In this document: positions 44,096 to 52,145 of the stretch, piece by piece
Layout of the letters: every line of letters begins with the position of its first letter
How positions within the stretch are numbered: position 1 is the stretch's first letter
Source: Granulicella sibirica
GTDB taxonomy: Bacteria > Acidobacteriota > Terriglobia > Terriglobales > Acidobacteriaceae
NCBI RefSeq assembly: GCF_004115155.1
Contig: NZ_RDSM01000002.1
Coordinates: 248,001 to 312,000 of the forward strand
DNA length: 64,000 nucleotides
Direction: 5' to 3'
Position numbers and translations under genes: made by a program
Notes under the pieces: model-generated
The model's database searches: none
What the model was told of the DNA's origin: nothing
Seen by the model: the letters and a program-made list of their open reading frames with translations, nothing else

Positions 44096-44503
44096 CAGGA
44101 TCCTTCAACGGCACGGGAAGCAGTCACCGGGCCAACCCTTATGTTAACACGCGAGACAACCGGGCCTATGCAGCGTAAGACCACGAGAACGCCCCAGTTA
44201 GACCCACGAGACGCCACCACCGAGCGTCCGCCGAACACGAAGAAGACCATGATGAAGCAAGCCAGGCCAGAAGACGCACGAATGGTATACTCAGCCGAAT
44301 CGAAGACCACACGAGACGCTGTCCCCGGAGGCAAAGTGAACCTCCCAGCCGACCTTGCCGATGTGGTCTCTGGATCGGTCAGGCAGTTCTCGCATCACGA
44401 GCAGAATCGCAAGTACAGCAATGACAAGATGCTTCGGGCAGGATATCTTCTTCTGCGGCTACGCTTCACTCCGCACGGTGTAAAGGACGCAAACAGAACA
44501 AGC
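44096..44503 (+). other. 408-base region ahead of the secretin gene
   Basis: The secretin frame stays open through it, but the translated sequence (Lys/Thr/Arg-rich, no motif) does not look like part of the protein and there is no signal peptide until residue 122 of that frame. TATACT (44286-44291) could be a -10 element, without a good -35. Probably the promoter and leader of the secretin operon. No RNA gene recognised. Confidence 0.45.
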
Positions 44504-46963
44504 ATGGGTCGCGGAGTTATCTCGTCTTTCCTCTCTGAAGTACTGCCCTCCAAGCGGCGCGTCGCGCTGCTCGCCCTCGTGTCGGCGGGCGTCATCGCCG
44601 TCCCGAGTCCCAAGGCCGAAGCCCAGTCAGCTCGCACCTGGAACAAGCGCGCCCAGAACGCCGAGCTCCACGAGGACTACGACACCGCCTACGAGGACTA
44701 CCGCCAGGCCGCCCTCAAAGCCCCCGCCGACCTTCGTTACAAGACCCGCTACGAGCGTATGCGCTTCCTCGCCGGAGTCTCCCACGTCGACCGTGGCCGC
44801 GTCCTCAAGCAGAGCGGAGATATCCCCGCCGCGCTCAACGAGTTCGCCCGCGCCCTCGCCGTCGACCCCTCGAACCAGACCGCGACGCAGGAAATCAACC
44901 TCATCCAGCATCCGGACAACATGCCGCCTCCGCCCGGCGCACCCCCCACCCCAGAGTCCGCCGCGCTCGAGCAGACGCCCTACCAGGCGGAGACCCTCCG
45001 AACCATCAACTCCGTCGCCGGCCCCGTCCAGCTCCAGCCCGTATCGAACGACCCCATCACCCTCCACGCTGTCGAAGACACCAAGGTCATCTACCAGACC
45101 ATCGGCAAGCTCGCCGGCCTGAACGTCCTCTTCGACCCCGACTACCAGTCCAAGCGCATCCCCGTCGATCTCCAGTCCGTCACCCTCTTCGACGCCTTCC
45201 GCATCGTCGGAACCCTCGCCGGAACCTTCTTCAAGCCCGTCACCGCGAACACCATCTTCGTCGCCCAGAACAACCGCACCAAGCGCACCGATCTCGACGA
45301 GCTCTCCGTCCAGACCTTCTATCTCACCAACATCGGCCAGGCCCAGGACCTCAACGAGATCCTCACCACCGTCCGCAACATGCTCGACCCGACCGTCAAG
45401 ATCTACTCGGTCGCCTCGCAGAACGCCATCATCCTCCGCGCCACGCCCGACCAGCTCCTGCTCGCCCAGAAGATCATCAACGATCTCGACCGCGCCCGCT
45501 CCGAGGTCGTCGTCGACGTCGCCGTCCTCCAGGTCAACCGCGACCGCGTCCGCAACCTTGGCATCACCCTCCCCCAGTCCTTTACCCTGACCCCGCAAGC
45601 CGCAACGTCCTCCACCAGCTCCACGAGCAGCAGCACCTCCACCAGCACCACGAGCACCACCTCCACCTTCACCCTCAACAGTCTCGCGAACCTCAACGCC
45701 ACGAACTTCGCCGTCGGCCTCACCGGTGGAACCCTCAACGCGCTGCTTACCGACTCCGACACCCGCATCCTGCAGAACCCTCGCATCCGCGCCACCGACG
45801 GCCAACGCGCCACTCTCAAGATCGGCTCCCGTATCCCCATCGCCACGGGCTCGTACAGCTCGGGCGTCAGCACCGGAACCGTCTCCCTCGGCGTACAGAC
45901 CCAGTTCACCTACCTCGACGTCGGCGTCAACATCGATCTCACTCCCACCGTCCACTACGACCACGAGATCACTCTCAAGCTCAAGATCGAAGTCTCCTCG
46001 CAGAGCGGAACCGTCACCATCTCGAGCGTCAGCGAGCCAATCATCGCCCAGAACGTCATCGAGCAGACTATCCAGCTCAAGGAAGGCGAGCCCAGCATCA
46101 TCGCCGGCATCCTCACCAAGCAGGACAACCGCACCAACAGCGGAACCCCCGGCCTCGCCGAAATCCCCTTCCTCAAGTATTTCTTCGGAACCCAGGGCAC
46201 GGAAAAGCAACAGAACGAAGTCGTCTTCCTTCTCATCCCCCATCTCGTCCGCGAGTCGGTCCTCACCAGGGTAAACACCAGCCCCATCGACACCGGCACA
46301 AGCACAAGCTACGAGCTTCGCCGCAGCCCGGCAACCTTCGAGTCCGCCGGAGCCGCCGGAGCCGAGGCCACCGCCAACCTCCTCGCCGGCAGGCCCGTCG
46401 CCCGCGCCACCGGGCCTACGACCACCGCCGCCAACGCCGCCGCCGCCATGGCCCAGCAGCTCGCCCAGCAGGCCGAAAAGCCACTCCCGCCGACAGCCGC
46501 CGCGGCCGCAGCCCAGAATGGCGTTCCGCTCAACCCCGGAGCCGCCTCCGGCCCAGTCAGCCTCGGCGTCGTCCCGGCCAGCCCCAACCAGGCGGTCGGC
46601 GCTACCTTCCAGGTCGCCGTCTCGGCCACCAACGCCCACGACCTCTACGCCGTTCCGCTCCAGATGCAGTTCGATCCCAAGGTCCTCCAGCTCGTCAACG
46701 TCGACGCCGGAGACTTCCTCGGGCGCGACGGGCAGGCAGTCGCGATCGTCCACCGTGACGAGGGCAACGGTCTCGTCACCATCTCCACCTCCCGTCCGCC
46801 AAGCGCCAAGGGCGTCGACGGCCAGGGCAACATCTGCACCCTCACCTTCAAGGCCATCGCCGCCGGGGACTCGCAGCTTACGCTCACCAAGGTCGGCGCC
46901 AAGAACAGCGCGCAGGCAAGCCTGCCCGCCGTAGGATCGCAGGCCACGGTACACGTAAAATGA
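44504..46963 (+). CDS. Secretin (GspD/PilQ-like) with C-terminal cohesin domain
   Basis: Outer-membrane channel of a type II secretion or type IV pilus-like machine. 819 residues from MGRGVISS: a signal peptide to about 41 (LLALVSAGVIAVPSPKAEAQ), TPR-like helices (about 44-125), an STN/N1-type region (ITLHAVEDTKVIYQTIGKLAGLNVLFDPDYQSKRIPVDL), and NAIILRATPDQLLLAQKIINDLD. The secretin core follows (GTLNALLTDSDTRILQNPRIRATDGQRATLKIGSRIPI through NEVVFLLIPHLVR). Residues about 369-390 are a Ser/Thr-only insert. Residues about 686-819 form a cohesin-like beta-sandwich (VGATFQVAVSATNAHDLYAVPLQMQFDPKVLQLVNV). The last 4 bases overlap the first pseudopilin gene. Confidence 0.9.
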   Translation: MGRGVISSFLSEVLPSKRRVALLALVSAGVIAVPSPKAEAQSARTWNKRAQNAELHEDYDTAYEDYRQAALKAPADLRYKTRYERMRFLAGVSHVDRGRVLKQSGDIPAALNEFARALAVDPSNQTATQEINLIQHPDNMPPPPGAPPTPESAALEQTPYQAETLRTINSVAGPVQLQPVSNDPITLHAVEDTKVIYQTIGKLAGLNVLFDPDYQSKRIPVDLQSVTLFDAFRIVGTLAGTFFKPVTANTIFVAQNNRTKRTDLDELSVQTFYLTNIGQAQDLNEILTTVRNMLDPTVKIYSVASQNAIILRATPDQLLLAQKIINDLDRARSEVVVDVAVLQVNRDRVRNLGITLPQSFTLTPQAATSSTSSTSSSTSTSTTSTTSTFTLNSLANLNATNFAVGLTGGTLNALLTDSDTRILQNPRIRATDGQRATLKIGSRIPIATGSYSSGVSTGTVSLGVQTQFTYLDVGVNIDLTPTVHYDHEITLKLKIEVSSQSGTVTISSVSEPIIAQNVIEQTIQLKEGEPSIIAGILTKQDNRTNSGTPGLAEIPFLKYFFGTQGTEKQQNEVVFLLIPHLVRESVLTRVNTSPIDTGTSTSYELRRSPATFESAGAAGAEATANLLAGRPVARATGPTTTAANAAAAMAQQLAQQAEKPLPPTAAAAAAQNGVPLNPGAASGPVSLGVVPASPNQAVGATFQVAVSATNAHDLYAVPLQMQFDPKVLQLVNVDAGDFLGRDGQAVAIVHRDEGNGLVTISTSRPPSAKGVDGQGNICTLTFKAIAAGDSQLTLTKVGAKNSAQASLPAVGSQATVHVK

Positions 46964-47475
46964 TCTCGCTTCGGCTCCAATCCGCGCCGGCTCCCCTCGC
47001 CATCGCGGGGCGTAGCCGGAACGTCAGCCTCGCCAACTCCCAAGCCGGCCTCACCCTGGTCGAACTGATCATCGTCGTCGCCATCGTTGGAATCCTCGCC
47101 GGTGCCGCTATCCCCATCGCCCGCTTCCAGGTCAAACGCACCAAGGAAAAAGAACTCCGCCGCGACCTCTGGGAGATGCGTGACGCCATCGACCACTACA
47201 AGGACGCCGCCGACAAGAGCGCTTTCCAGACCAAGCTCGACTCCTTCAACTACCCCCCCGACCTCGATACCCTCGTCAACGGCGTCGATGCCGGAACCAA
47301 GAAGGTCCGCTTCCTCCGCCGCATCCCCAAGGACCCCATGACCGGTCAGGCCGAATGGGCCACCCGCTCCATGCAGGACGATCCCGACTCCGACGGCGGC
47401 GGCCAGAACGTCTTCGACGTCCACTCCAAGAGCGACGGAACCGCACTCGACGGGACAAAATACAACACATGGTGA
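46960..47475 (+). CDS. Type II secretion pseudopilin (GspG-like), first
   Basis: 171 residues. The prepilin peptidase site is G30-L31 with Glu at mature position 5 (AG/LTLVELIIVVAIVGILAGAAIPIARF); leucine replaces the usual phenylalanine at +1. The leader of 30 residues is longer than the common 6-10. The mature part has the N-terminal helix, a short globular domain and the C-terminal GTALDGTKYNTW, as in GspG major pseudopilins. Start overlaps the secretin gene by 4 bases. The second pseudopilin gene starts inside its last 7 bases. Confidence 0.93.
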   Translation: MISLRLQSAPAPLAIAGRSRNVSLANSQAGLTLVELIIVVAIVGILAGAAIPIARFQVKRTKEKELRRDLWEMRDAIDHYKDAADKSAFQTKLDSFNYPPDLDTLVNGVDAGTKKVRFLRRIPKDPMTGQAEWATRSMQDDPDSDGGGQNVFDVHSKSDGTALDGTKYNTW

Positions 47476-47897
47476 AGCTCCCTTCAACCCGTCCCGCACC
47501 CCAGTCCCGCACCGACGAAAGCGGCTTCACCCTCATCGAGCTGATGATCGTGATGGTCATCATCGGCATCCTCGCCGCCTTCGCCATCCCCGCCTACGTC
47601 TCGAACGTCCGCGCCGCCCGCGAAGCCGTCCTCCGCGAGGACCTCCACGCCATGCGCACGGCCATCGACTCCTACACCGTCGACAAGCAGAAGGCCCCGC
47701 AATCCCTCGACGACCTCGTCACCGGCGGCTACCTCAAGGTCATGCCCAAGGACCCCATCACCCAGCGCAGCGACACCTGGGTCCCCGCCCAGGACGACAA
47801 CCTCTCCAGCATCGACCAGACCGAAGCCGGCATCAGCGACGTCTACAGCGGAGCCCAGCAAACCGCCAGCGACGGAACCAGCTACAACACCTGGTAG
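47469..47897 (+). CDS. Type II secretion pseudopilin (GspG-like), second
   Basis: 142 residues with prepilin cleavage between G19 and F20 (SG/FTLIELMIVMVIIGILAAFAIPAYVSNVRAAREAVLREDLHAMRTAIDSYTVDKQKAPQSLDDLV). This is followed by the GspG-type block GYLKVMPKDPITQRSDTW and the same ending, GTSYNTW, as the preceding protein, so the pair arose by duplication. The ATG overlaps the previous stop by 7 bases. No ATPase (GspE), platform protein (GspF) or prepilin peptidase gene follows, so those parts must be encoded elsewhere. Confidence 0.94.
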   Translation: MVKLPSTRPAPQSRTDESGFTLIELMIVMVIIGILAAFAIPAYVSNVRAAREAVLREDLHAMRTAIDSYTVDKQKAPQSLDDLVTGGYLKVMPKDPITQRSDTWVPAQDDNLSSIDQTEAGISDVYSGAQQTASDGTSYNTW

Positions 47898-48103
47898 ATG
47901 CCGCACGGCACCACTCCGCCACAAACCGATCCAACAGGAGCGCCGTTGTACATCCGTTGTCACGTCGATGCCATCTTTTCGTCGGTCTCCTATGGCGGAA
48001 GCGCGCCGACCAGATAGTCGCCCTCGAAGGCATGGATCTCGTGGCGAAACCCGGCAGTACCAGACCTTCGAAGCCTTCCCATTGACGATGCCCGCATAAA
48101 AGC

Positions 48104-48139
48104 ATTCCGAGACGCTCAGTGTCGCCCTAGGCTCGGAAT
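48104..48139. repeat. Inverted repeat in the gap after the pseudopilin genes
   Basis: ATTCCGAG (48104-48111) and CTCGGAAT (48132-48139), perfect 8+8 with a 20-base loop, no T tract. It lies just past the end of the convergent membrane-protein gene. The rest of the 263-base gap 47898-48160 shows no gene. Confidence 0.4.
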
Positions 48140-48160
48140 CGGTTGCGGAAGGAGGCTTTG

Positions 48161-49729
48161 CTATCGTGTCACCCTGGGCTCCCGCTCCTGCCGGATAAGA
48201 AAGGGATACACCGCGCGAAGATCTGCTGACTCAAGGCATCGTTCATGTTGCTTGACTGCTAGTGGCGTGAAATGTATGTCTTTCAGTTCGGAACGGGTCG
48301 CCAGAGCCTTGCCAAGTTCTACTGCGCGTTTTTGAGCAAGGTCCGGATTATTTCCTTCTCCACCTTTGCGAAACGGAGTGCAGTCAGTTGATCCGAGCAG
48401 TAGAACGATATCGTGCGGCGTCAGATGCATCTTTGCCAAGCTATCTCCTAAGATGCGAGGCTGGTCTTTGTCGCTATCCCTCAGCAGTTCGTGCCCCTTT
48501 ACATACTGTCTGACTGGTGACAATTCCTCAGGTCGCAGGGCCGTCGTCTCCACTCCCGGGGCTGATCCCCTACTCGGTGCCGGGTAAGCGGTTATTGCAA
48601 ATGCCCACAGCAACACGAGAACGGAATATCCAAGTGAAGAGGAAGAGCTGAGAAAGCCCTTCTCCCGTTCCTTATCAGACTTCTTTCCTTTGCCGTCCTT
48701 CGCTCCATCCTCATCTTCCTTGTCTTGATTCTCTTCCTCCCGCGGCTCCTTCTCCGCCTTACCCATCATCAACTCGGCCACACGGGTCTTTTCCCCAGCA
48801 ATTTTCAAGCTCCTCCAGATCGCAAGGCAAAACAAAACCGTCAGGGCAAAAGAGATCCCAAGGTATCCGCCTAGCACCCACCAATACATCTTGTCGCTCA
48901 GCTTCGCATACTGGTCTGCGTGCTTCACCACCTCAGCAGCCAGCCCTGCTGCGCCTGCGATTGGAACGGCCTCTGAATGCTTCTTGCCGACGAATGCCAG
49001 CGCTGCGAACCCAGCCAGAAATACGAGGACCAGGCTCCAGGGCACGCCCCGGTCATGTTGCTGCACCAAGTTCGCGAGCGCCTCAACATCCTTCGTGAGC
49101 GCCTCAACATCGGGACTTGCGGGCTTGCCCGCTCCTGTCCCATTGCCCTCGCCGGTATCAGGCCCCTTCATCCTCAGGCAAAGGAGGCAGTCTTTCAGTT
49201 CCTGCTCAGCCTGGCTTTTCCCTAAGCTGTCCGGAGGCTGCGCTGCTGTTGAACCTCCGCGCCCTGCTAATGCAACCACCCGCAAATCCTTCTGCAGTTC
49301 CTCGACTGAGGAGCGTAATCCATCCTCAGCTTTCTTGGCTTCCGAAACCTCAGCCCTCGTCACACTGAGCGCTGCCCGGTCGAGCTGTGCGGCCCTCCAG
49401 GACCCAGTCCCTACAAAGAGAACCGCCATACCCAAAATGAAGGCCGATTCGGTCGTCGCCAGCCTTCGCCCCCTAATTCTCTGTTCTTGCTTGTCTTGCT
49501 CAGCTCCCAGTCCCCAGTTGGATTCCAGCAGGACGAAGAGTCCGATCACGAGGATGACGTAAGCCCACCACCAGTGAGCGGACACTCCAAACTCAGGCGC
49601 ACGCAATGCTGTAGCGCATGCCGCCGTTAGGAAAGCACACCCGGCAACACGCGAAAGCCGCGTGCCCTCCTCCAAAAACCGCTGAGATAGGCTGGCAATA
49701 CTCTCCCAGATACTCTGAAATAGGTCCAT
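48161..49729 (-). CDS. Six-helix membrane protein with OmpA-like C-terminus, unrecognised
   Basis: 522 residues, function unknown. Visible layout: helices at about 30-46, 54-72 and 95-112; a predicted coiled coil at 117-152; a Gly-rich linker with a CLLC pair (181-184); helices at 230-247 and 283-306; a highly charged Lys/Glu/Asp stretch (325-358); a helix at 366-385; then a soluble C-terminal part. In it, DIVLLLGSTDCTPF, then NNPDLAQKRAVELGKALA (440-476), follows the pattern of OmpA/MotB peptidoglycan-binding domains (GHTD, N-x2-LSxxRA-x2-V). GGAGGTG stands 6 bases before the ATG at 49729. Base composition is lower in G+C than its neighbours, which suggests later acquisition. Confidence 0.75.
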   Translation of the reverse strand: MDLFQSIWESIASLSQRFLEEGTRLSRVAGCAFLTAACATALRAPEFGVSAHWWWAYVILVIGLFVLLESNWGLGAEQDKQEQRIRGRRLATTESAFILGMAVLFVGTGSWRAAQLDRAALSVTRAEVSEAKKAEDGLRSSVEELQKDLRVVALAGRGGSTAAQPPDSLGKSQAEQELKDCLLCLRMKGPDTGEGNGTGAGKPASPDVEALTKDVEALANLVQQHDRGVPWSLVLVFLAGFAALAFVGKKHSEAVPIAGAAGLAAEVVKHADQYAKLSDKMYWWVLGGYLGISFALTVLFCLAIWRSLKIAGEKTRVAELMMGKAEKEPREEENQDKEDEDGAKDGKGKKSDKEREKGFLSSSSSLGYSVLVLLWAFAITAYPAPSRGSAPGVETTALRPEELSPVRQYVKGHELLRDSDKDQPRILGDSLAKMHLTPHDIVLLLGSTDCTPFRKGGEGNNPDLAQKRAVELGKALATRSELKDIHFTPLAVKQHERCLESADLRAVYPFLIRQEREPRVTR

Positions 49730-50022
49730 TCGCACACCTCCAAGTTAGTCGCACGCACGCAGCCTCACCGAGGTCAGTGGGAATACGCTCATCTTCTCTG
49801 TGGGGGACCCAGGATAGTGATCAAACGGAGCACGCACGACGGCGTGTCTCGCAAGGTAAGGAGTTACGAGGAAACCAGCCTAGCATGTCTCTTGAGATAC
49901 GTCTCCAAACCACCTCCCCTCCATCTTCTCCCGCCGCCCCCCCGAGACATTTTCCAAAAAAAAGCGTCTTATAAAGCGTGGAGCTGTGTCCGTTCTCGCG
50001 GTGCTGCCTCCAGGAGACCGCC

Positions 50023-51183
50023 ATGCGCACCGTCACTCACCTCGGCCTTGCAGCCCTGCTTACCCTCTCTGTAAGTGCGTACGCGCAGACGAACCCGAAC
50101 AATACGCCCAGCTCCAAGTCCCCCAACAGCTCCCCCGTCCCGACGGACAACAAGGCCCCCACCGCCGACGAGCTCAAGGCCGCCAAGGATAAAGTCGCCG
50201 CCAAGACCGACTCCCTCCCGTCCCCCGGCGAAGACCTCAAGACCAACATCAAGCCCGGCAGCGAGGACGACGTCAGCGCCATCGGCACCCGCAACATCGG
50301 AGGCCGCGGCTTTGGCAACTGGTACTCGACCGATTGGGAGGTCCGCACCGGCAAGCAGTATTCAATGGAAGTCGAAAAGTCCGCCCATCTCGTCACCGAC
50401 CCCGTCATCGTCGAGTACATCAACCGCGTCGGCCAGAACATCGTCAAGAACTCCGACGCCAAGGTCCCCTTCACCATCAAGGTCATCGACTCCGACGAGA
50501 TCAACGCCTTCGCCCTCCCCGGCGGCTTCTTCTACGTCAACTCCGGCCTGATCCTCGCCGCGGATGAAGAGTCCGAACTCGCCGGCGTCATGGCCCACGA
50601 GATCTCCCACGTCGTCGCCCACCACGCCGCCCGCCAGATGACCAAGATGAACATGGCCCAGATCGCCTCGGTGCCCCTCATCATCTTTACCCAGGGCTCC
50701 TGGACCGGCTACGGCATCTACGAAGCCACCCAGCTCGCAATCCCCGTCGCCTTTCTGAAGTTCTCCCGCATGGACGAAGCCGAAGCCGACTACCTCGGCC
50801 TCCAGTACATGTATCGCGCCGGCTACGACCCCCAGTCCTTCATCACCTTCTTCGAAAAGATCGACGCTCTCGAGAAGCACAAGCCCGGCGCCGTTGCCAA
50901 GCTCTTCTCCGATCACCCGCAGACCCCCGACCGCATCCAGCGCTCTGAGGAAGAGATCGCGACTATCATGCCGCCGAAGCCTGACTACATGGTCACCACA
51001 AGTGAGTTCGACGATGTGAAGTCCCGCCTCCTGCGTCTCGAGAACAAGCGCAAGCTCAACAACCCCAAGGACGCCAACAAGCCCACCCTCCGCCGCGCAG
51101 GCGCCAGCGACCCCAACACCAACTCAGGCAGCAGCACCTCGAGTACCGACGACAACCGCCCCACCCTCGGCCGTCGGAACTAA
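50023..51183 (+). CDS. M48-family metalloprotease (BepA/YfgC-like)
   Basis: Exported zinc protease of 386 residues. Signal peptide MRTVTHLGLAALLTLSVSAYAQ, a Pro/Lys/Asp-rich low-complexity segment (about 23-75), then the peptidase domain with the zinc motif HEISH (H192, E193, H196 in VMAHEISHVVAHHAARQ) and the third ligand E254 in SRMDEAEADYLGLQYMYRAGYDP. FALPGGFFYVNSGLILAADEESELAGV is the family lead-in. No TPR tail, unlike BepA; the C-terminus is a short disordered segment. Probably an outer-membrane protein quality-control protease. AGGAG precedes the ATG by about 6 bases. Confidence 0.93.
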   Translation: MRTVTHLGLAALLTLSVSAYAQTNPNNTPSSKSPNSSPVPTDNKAPTADELKAAKDKVAAKTDSLPSPGEDLKTNIKPGSEDDVSAIGTRNIGGRGFGNWYSTDWEVRTGKQYSMEVEKSAHLVTDPVIVEYINRVGQNIVKNSDAKVPFTIKVIDSDEINAFALPGGFFYVNSGLILAADEESELAGVMAHEISHVVAHHAARQMTKMNMAQIASVPLIIFTQGSWTGYGIYEATQLAIPVAFLKFSRMDEAEADYLGLQYMYRAGYDPQSFITFFEKIDALEKHKPGAVAKLFSDHPQTPDRIQRSEEEIATIMPPKPDYMVTTSEFDDVKSRLLRLENKRKLNNPKDANKPTLRRAGASDPNTNSGSSTSSTDDNRPTLGRRN

Positions 51184-51200
51184 CCTCAGACTTCGCTTCT

Positions 51201-51227
51201 TGGTTGTCATTCCCGAAGGGAATCTGC
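51201..51227 (-). repeat. Interspersed repeat, family 1, copy E (reverse)
   Basis: Reverse complement of copy A, identical core, 18 bases after the protease stop and again opposed to the gene it follows. Confidence 0.85.
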
Positions 51228-51270
51228 GTCTGCCGTTGCCGTTGTCCTTCGCCGAACAGCCCCGACGCAC

Positions 51271-51317
51271 GGTGCCCCGACTTCGCCGACAGCCTCACCG
51301 TCGGCTAAGGTGGGAGC
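51271..51317 (-). repeat. Hairpin element with 9-nt loop, family 3, copy 3
   Basis: CTTCGCCGAC (51281-51290) pairs with GTCGGCTAAG (51300-51309), one C-T mismatch at the same place as in copy 2, 9-nt loop AGCCTCACC. Flanked by GGTGCCCC on the left and GTGGGAGC on the right, as in copy 2. Confidence 0.8.
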
Positions 51318-51371
51318 TCGTACCGCTGGGGATGGCCCATAACCCGGTTCGGGACCCCATACAATCACGAA

Positions 51372-51908
51372 ATGCAAATCCCCATGCGGCCTGCCCGCGA
51401 ACAAGATCTCCCTGCCATCGTTACCCTCATGAACGCCGCCTTCCGGGGCGGCGGCGAACATCGTGGCTGGAGCACCGAAGCCGACTATATCTCCGGAACC
51501 CGCACCAGCGAATCCCTGCTCAGGGAAGAGATTGCCAGCCAAGCCCAGTTCTTCGTCGTCGACGCGGACGCCCCTTCCAGGATCCGGGGATGCGTCAGCC
51601 TCAAGCAGCTCTCACCCGAAAAATGGTACCTCGGCTCCCTCACCGTCGACCCCGCGCAACAGAACTCAGGCTTCGGCCGTGAACTCCTGGCTGCGGCAGA
51701 GGACTACCTCGTTTCGCAGGGTGCCTCAGTAATCGAGATGACAGTGGTCCAACTCCGCCACGCCCTTATCTCCTGGTACGAGCGCCGAGGCTACCACCTC
51801 ACGGGCGCAACTCGCCCGTTTCCCTACGGCGACTCCCGTATCGGAACTCCCCTCCGGGATGACCTCTCCTTCGTCGTCCTTGAGAAGCTCTTGGAAACCG
51901 TTCGTTAA
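51372..51908 (+). CDS. GNAT-family N-acetyltransferase
   Basis: 178 residues with the GNAT fold. N-terminal IPMRPAREQDLPAIVTLMNAAFRG, a central strand WYLGSLTVDPAQQNSGFGRELLAAAEDYLVSQGASVIEMTVV that holds the acetyl-CoA pyrophosphate loop (Q-x2-G-x-G), and the C-terminal RHALISWYERRGYHLTGATRPFP. Acceptor unknown. The ATG at 51372 has no strong ribosome site. It is separate from its neighbours, with repeat elements upstream. Confidence 0.88.
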   Translation: MQIPMRPAREQDLPAIVTLMNAAFRGGGEHRGWSTEADYISGTRTSESLLREEIASQAQFFVVDADAPSRIRGCVSLKQLSPEKWYLGSLTVDPAQQNSGFGRELLAAAEDYLVSQGASVIEMTVVQLRHALISWYERRGYHLTGATRPFPYGDSRIGTPLRDDLSFVVLEKLLETVR

Positions 51909-52093
51909 CCACCTTTACCGCACAACGGCCCACATCCTACCGCCACTTTCCAACGAAGAGACCCGGCTCCAAACCCAAAGCCAACCCCATAAACCCGCGC
52001 GCCGCCCAACGAAACACCCAGAACTCACCACAGACCCCAAAAATTGCAGATGAACCCAGAAGCATCATTGGGAACCCGCCGAATTGGTCCGGC

Positions 52094-52127
52094 CAAAAAG
52101 CAGTGCCCCAGCCCGAAGGCTGGGGCA
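52094..52127 (-). terminator. Rho-independent terminator of clpC
   Basis: TGCCCCAGCC (52104-52113) and GGCTGGGGCA (52118-52127) form a perfect 10-bp stem with a 4-base loop. On the - strand it is followed by CTGCTTTTTGG. It begins 19 bases after the clpC stop codon. Confidence 0.9.
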
Positions 52128-52145
52128 TCACTGGAACCGGACACG

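Noticed and set aside
44139..44148. TTATGTTAAC, similar to the XerD half of a dif site
   Set aside because: The matching XerC half (GGTGCGCATAA-like) is absent at the required 6-base distance, so it is not a convincing dif site despite the skew switch in the window.
44096..44503. tmRNA gene next to smpB
   Set aside because: I see neither the tRNA-like ends nor a tag-encoding frame with the usual A-rich tail; the stretch is better explained as a leader.
44627..46954. Open frame of 775 codons on the - strand opposite the secretin gene
   Set aside because: Very Gly/Asp/Val-rich, with no domain. It is the expected shadow of a C-rich coding strand; the secretin frame is unambiguous.
52104..52127. 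Possible fourth copy of the family-3 hairpin behind clpC
   Set aside because: It shares GTGCCCC, but the stem is a perfect 10 bp with a 4-base loop and a T run follows on the - strand. An ordinary terminator explains it.
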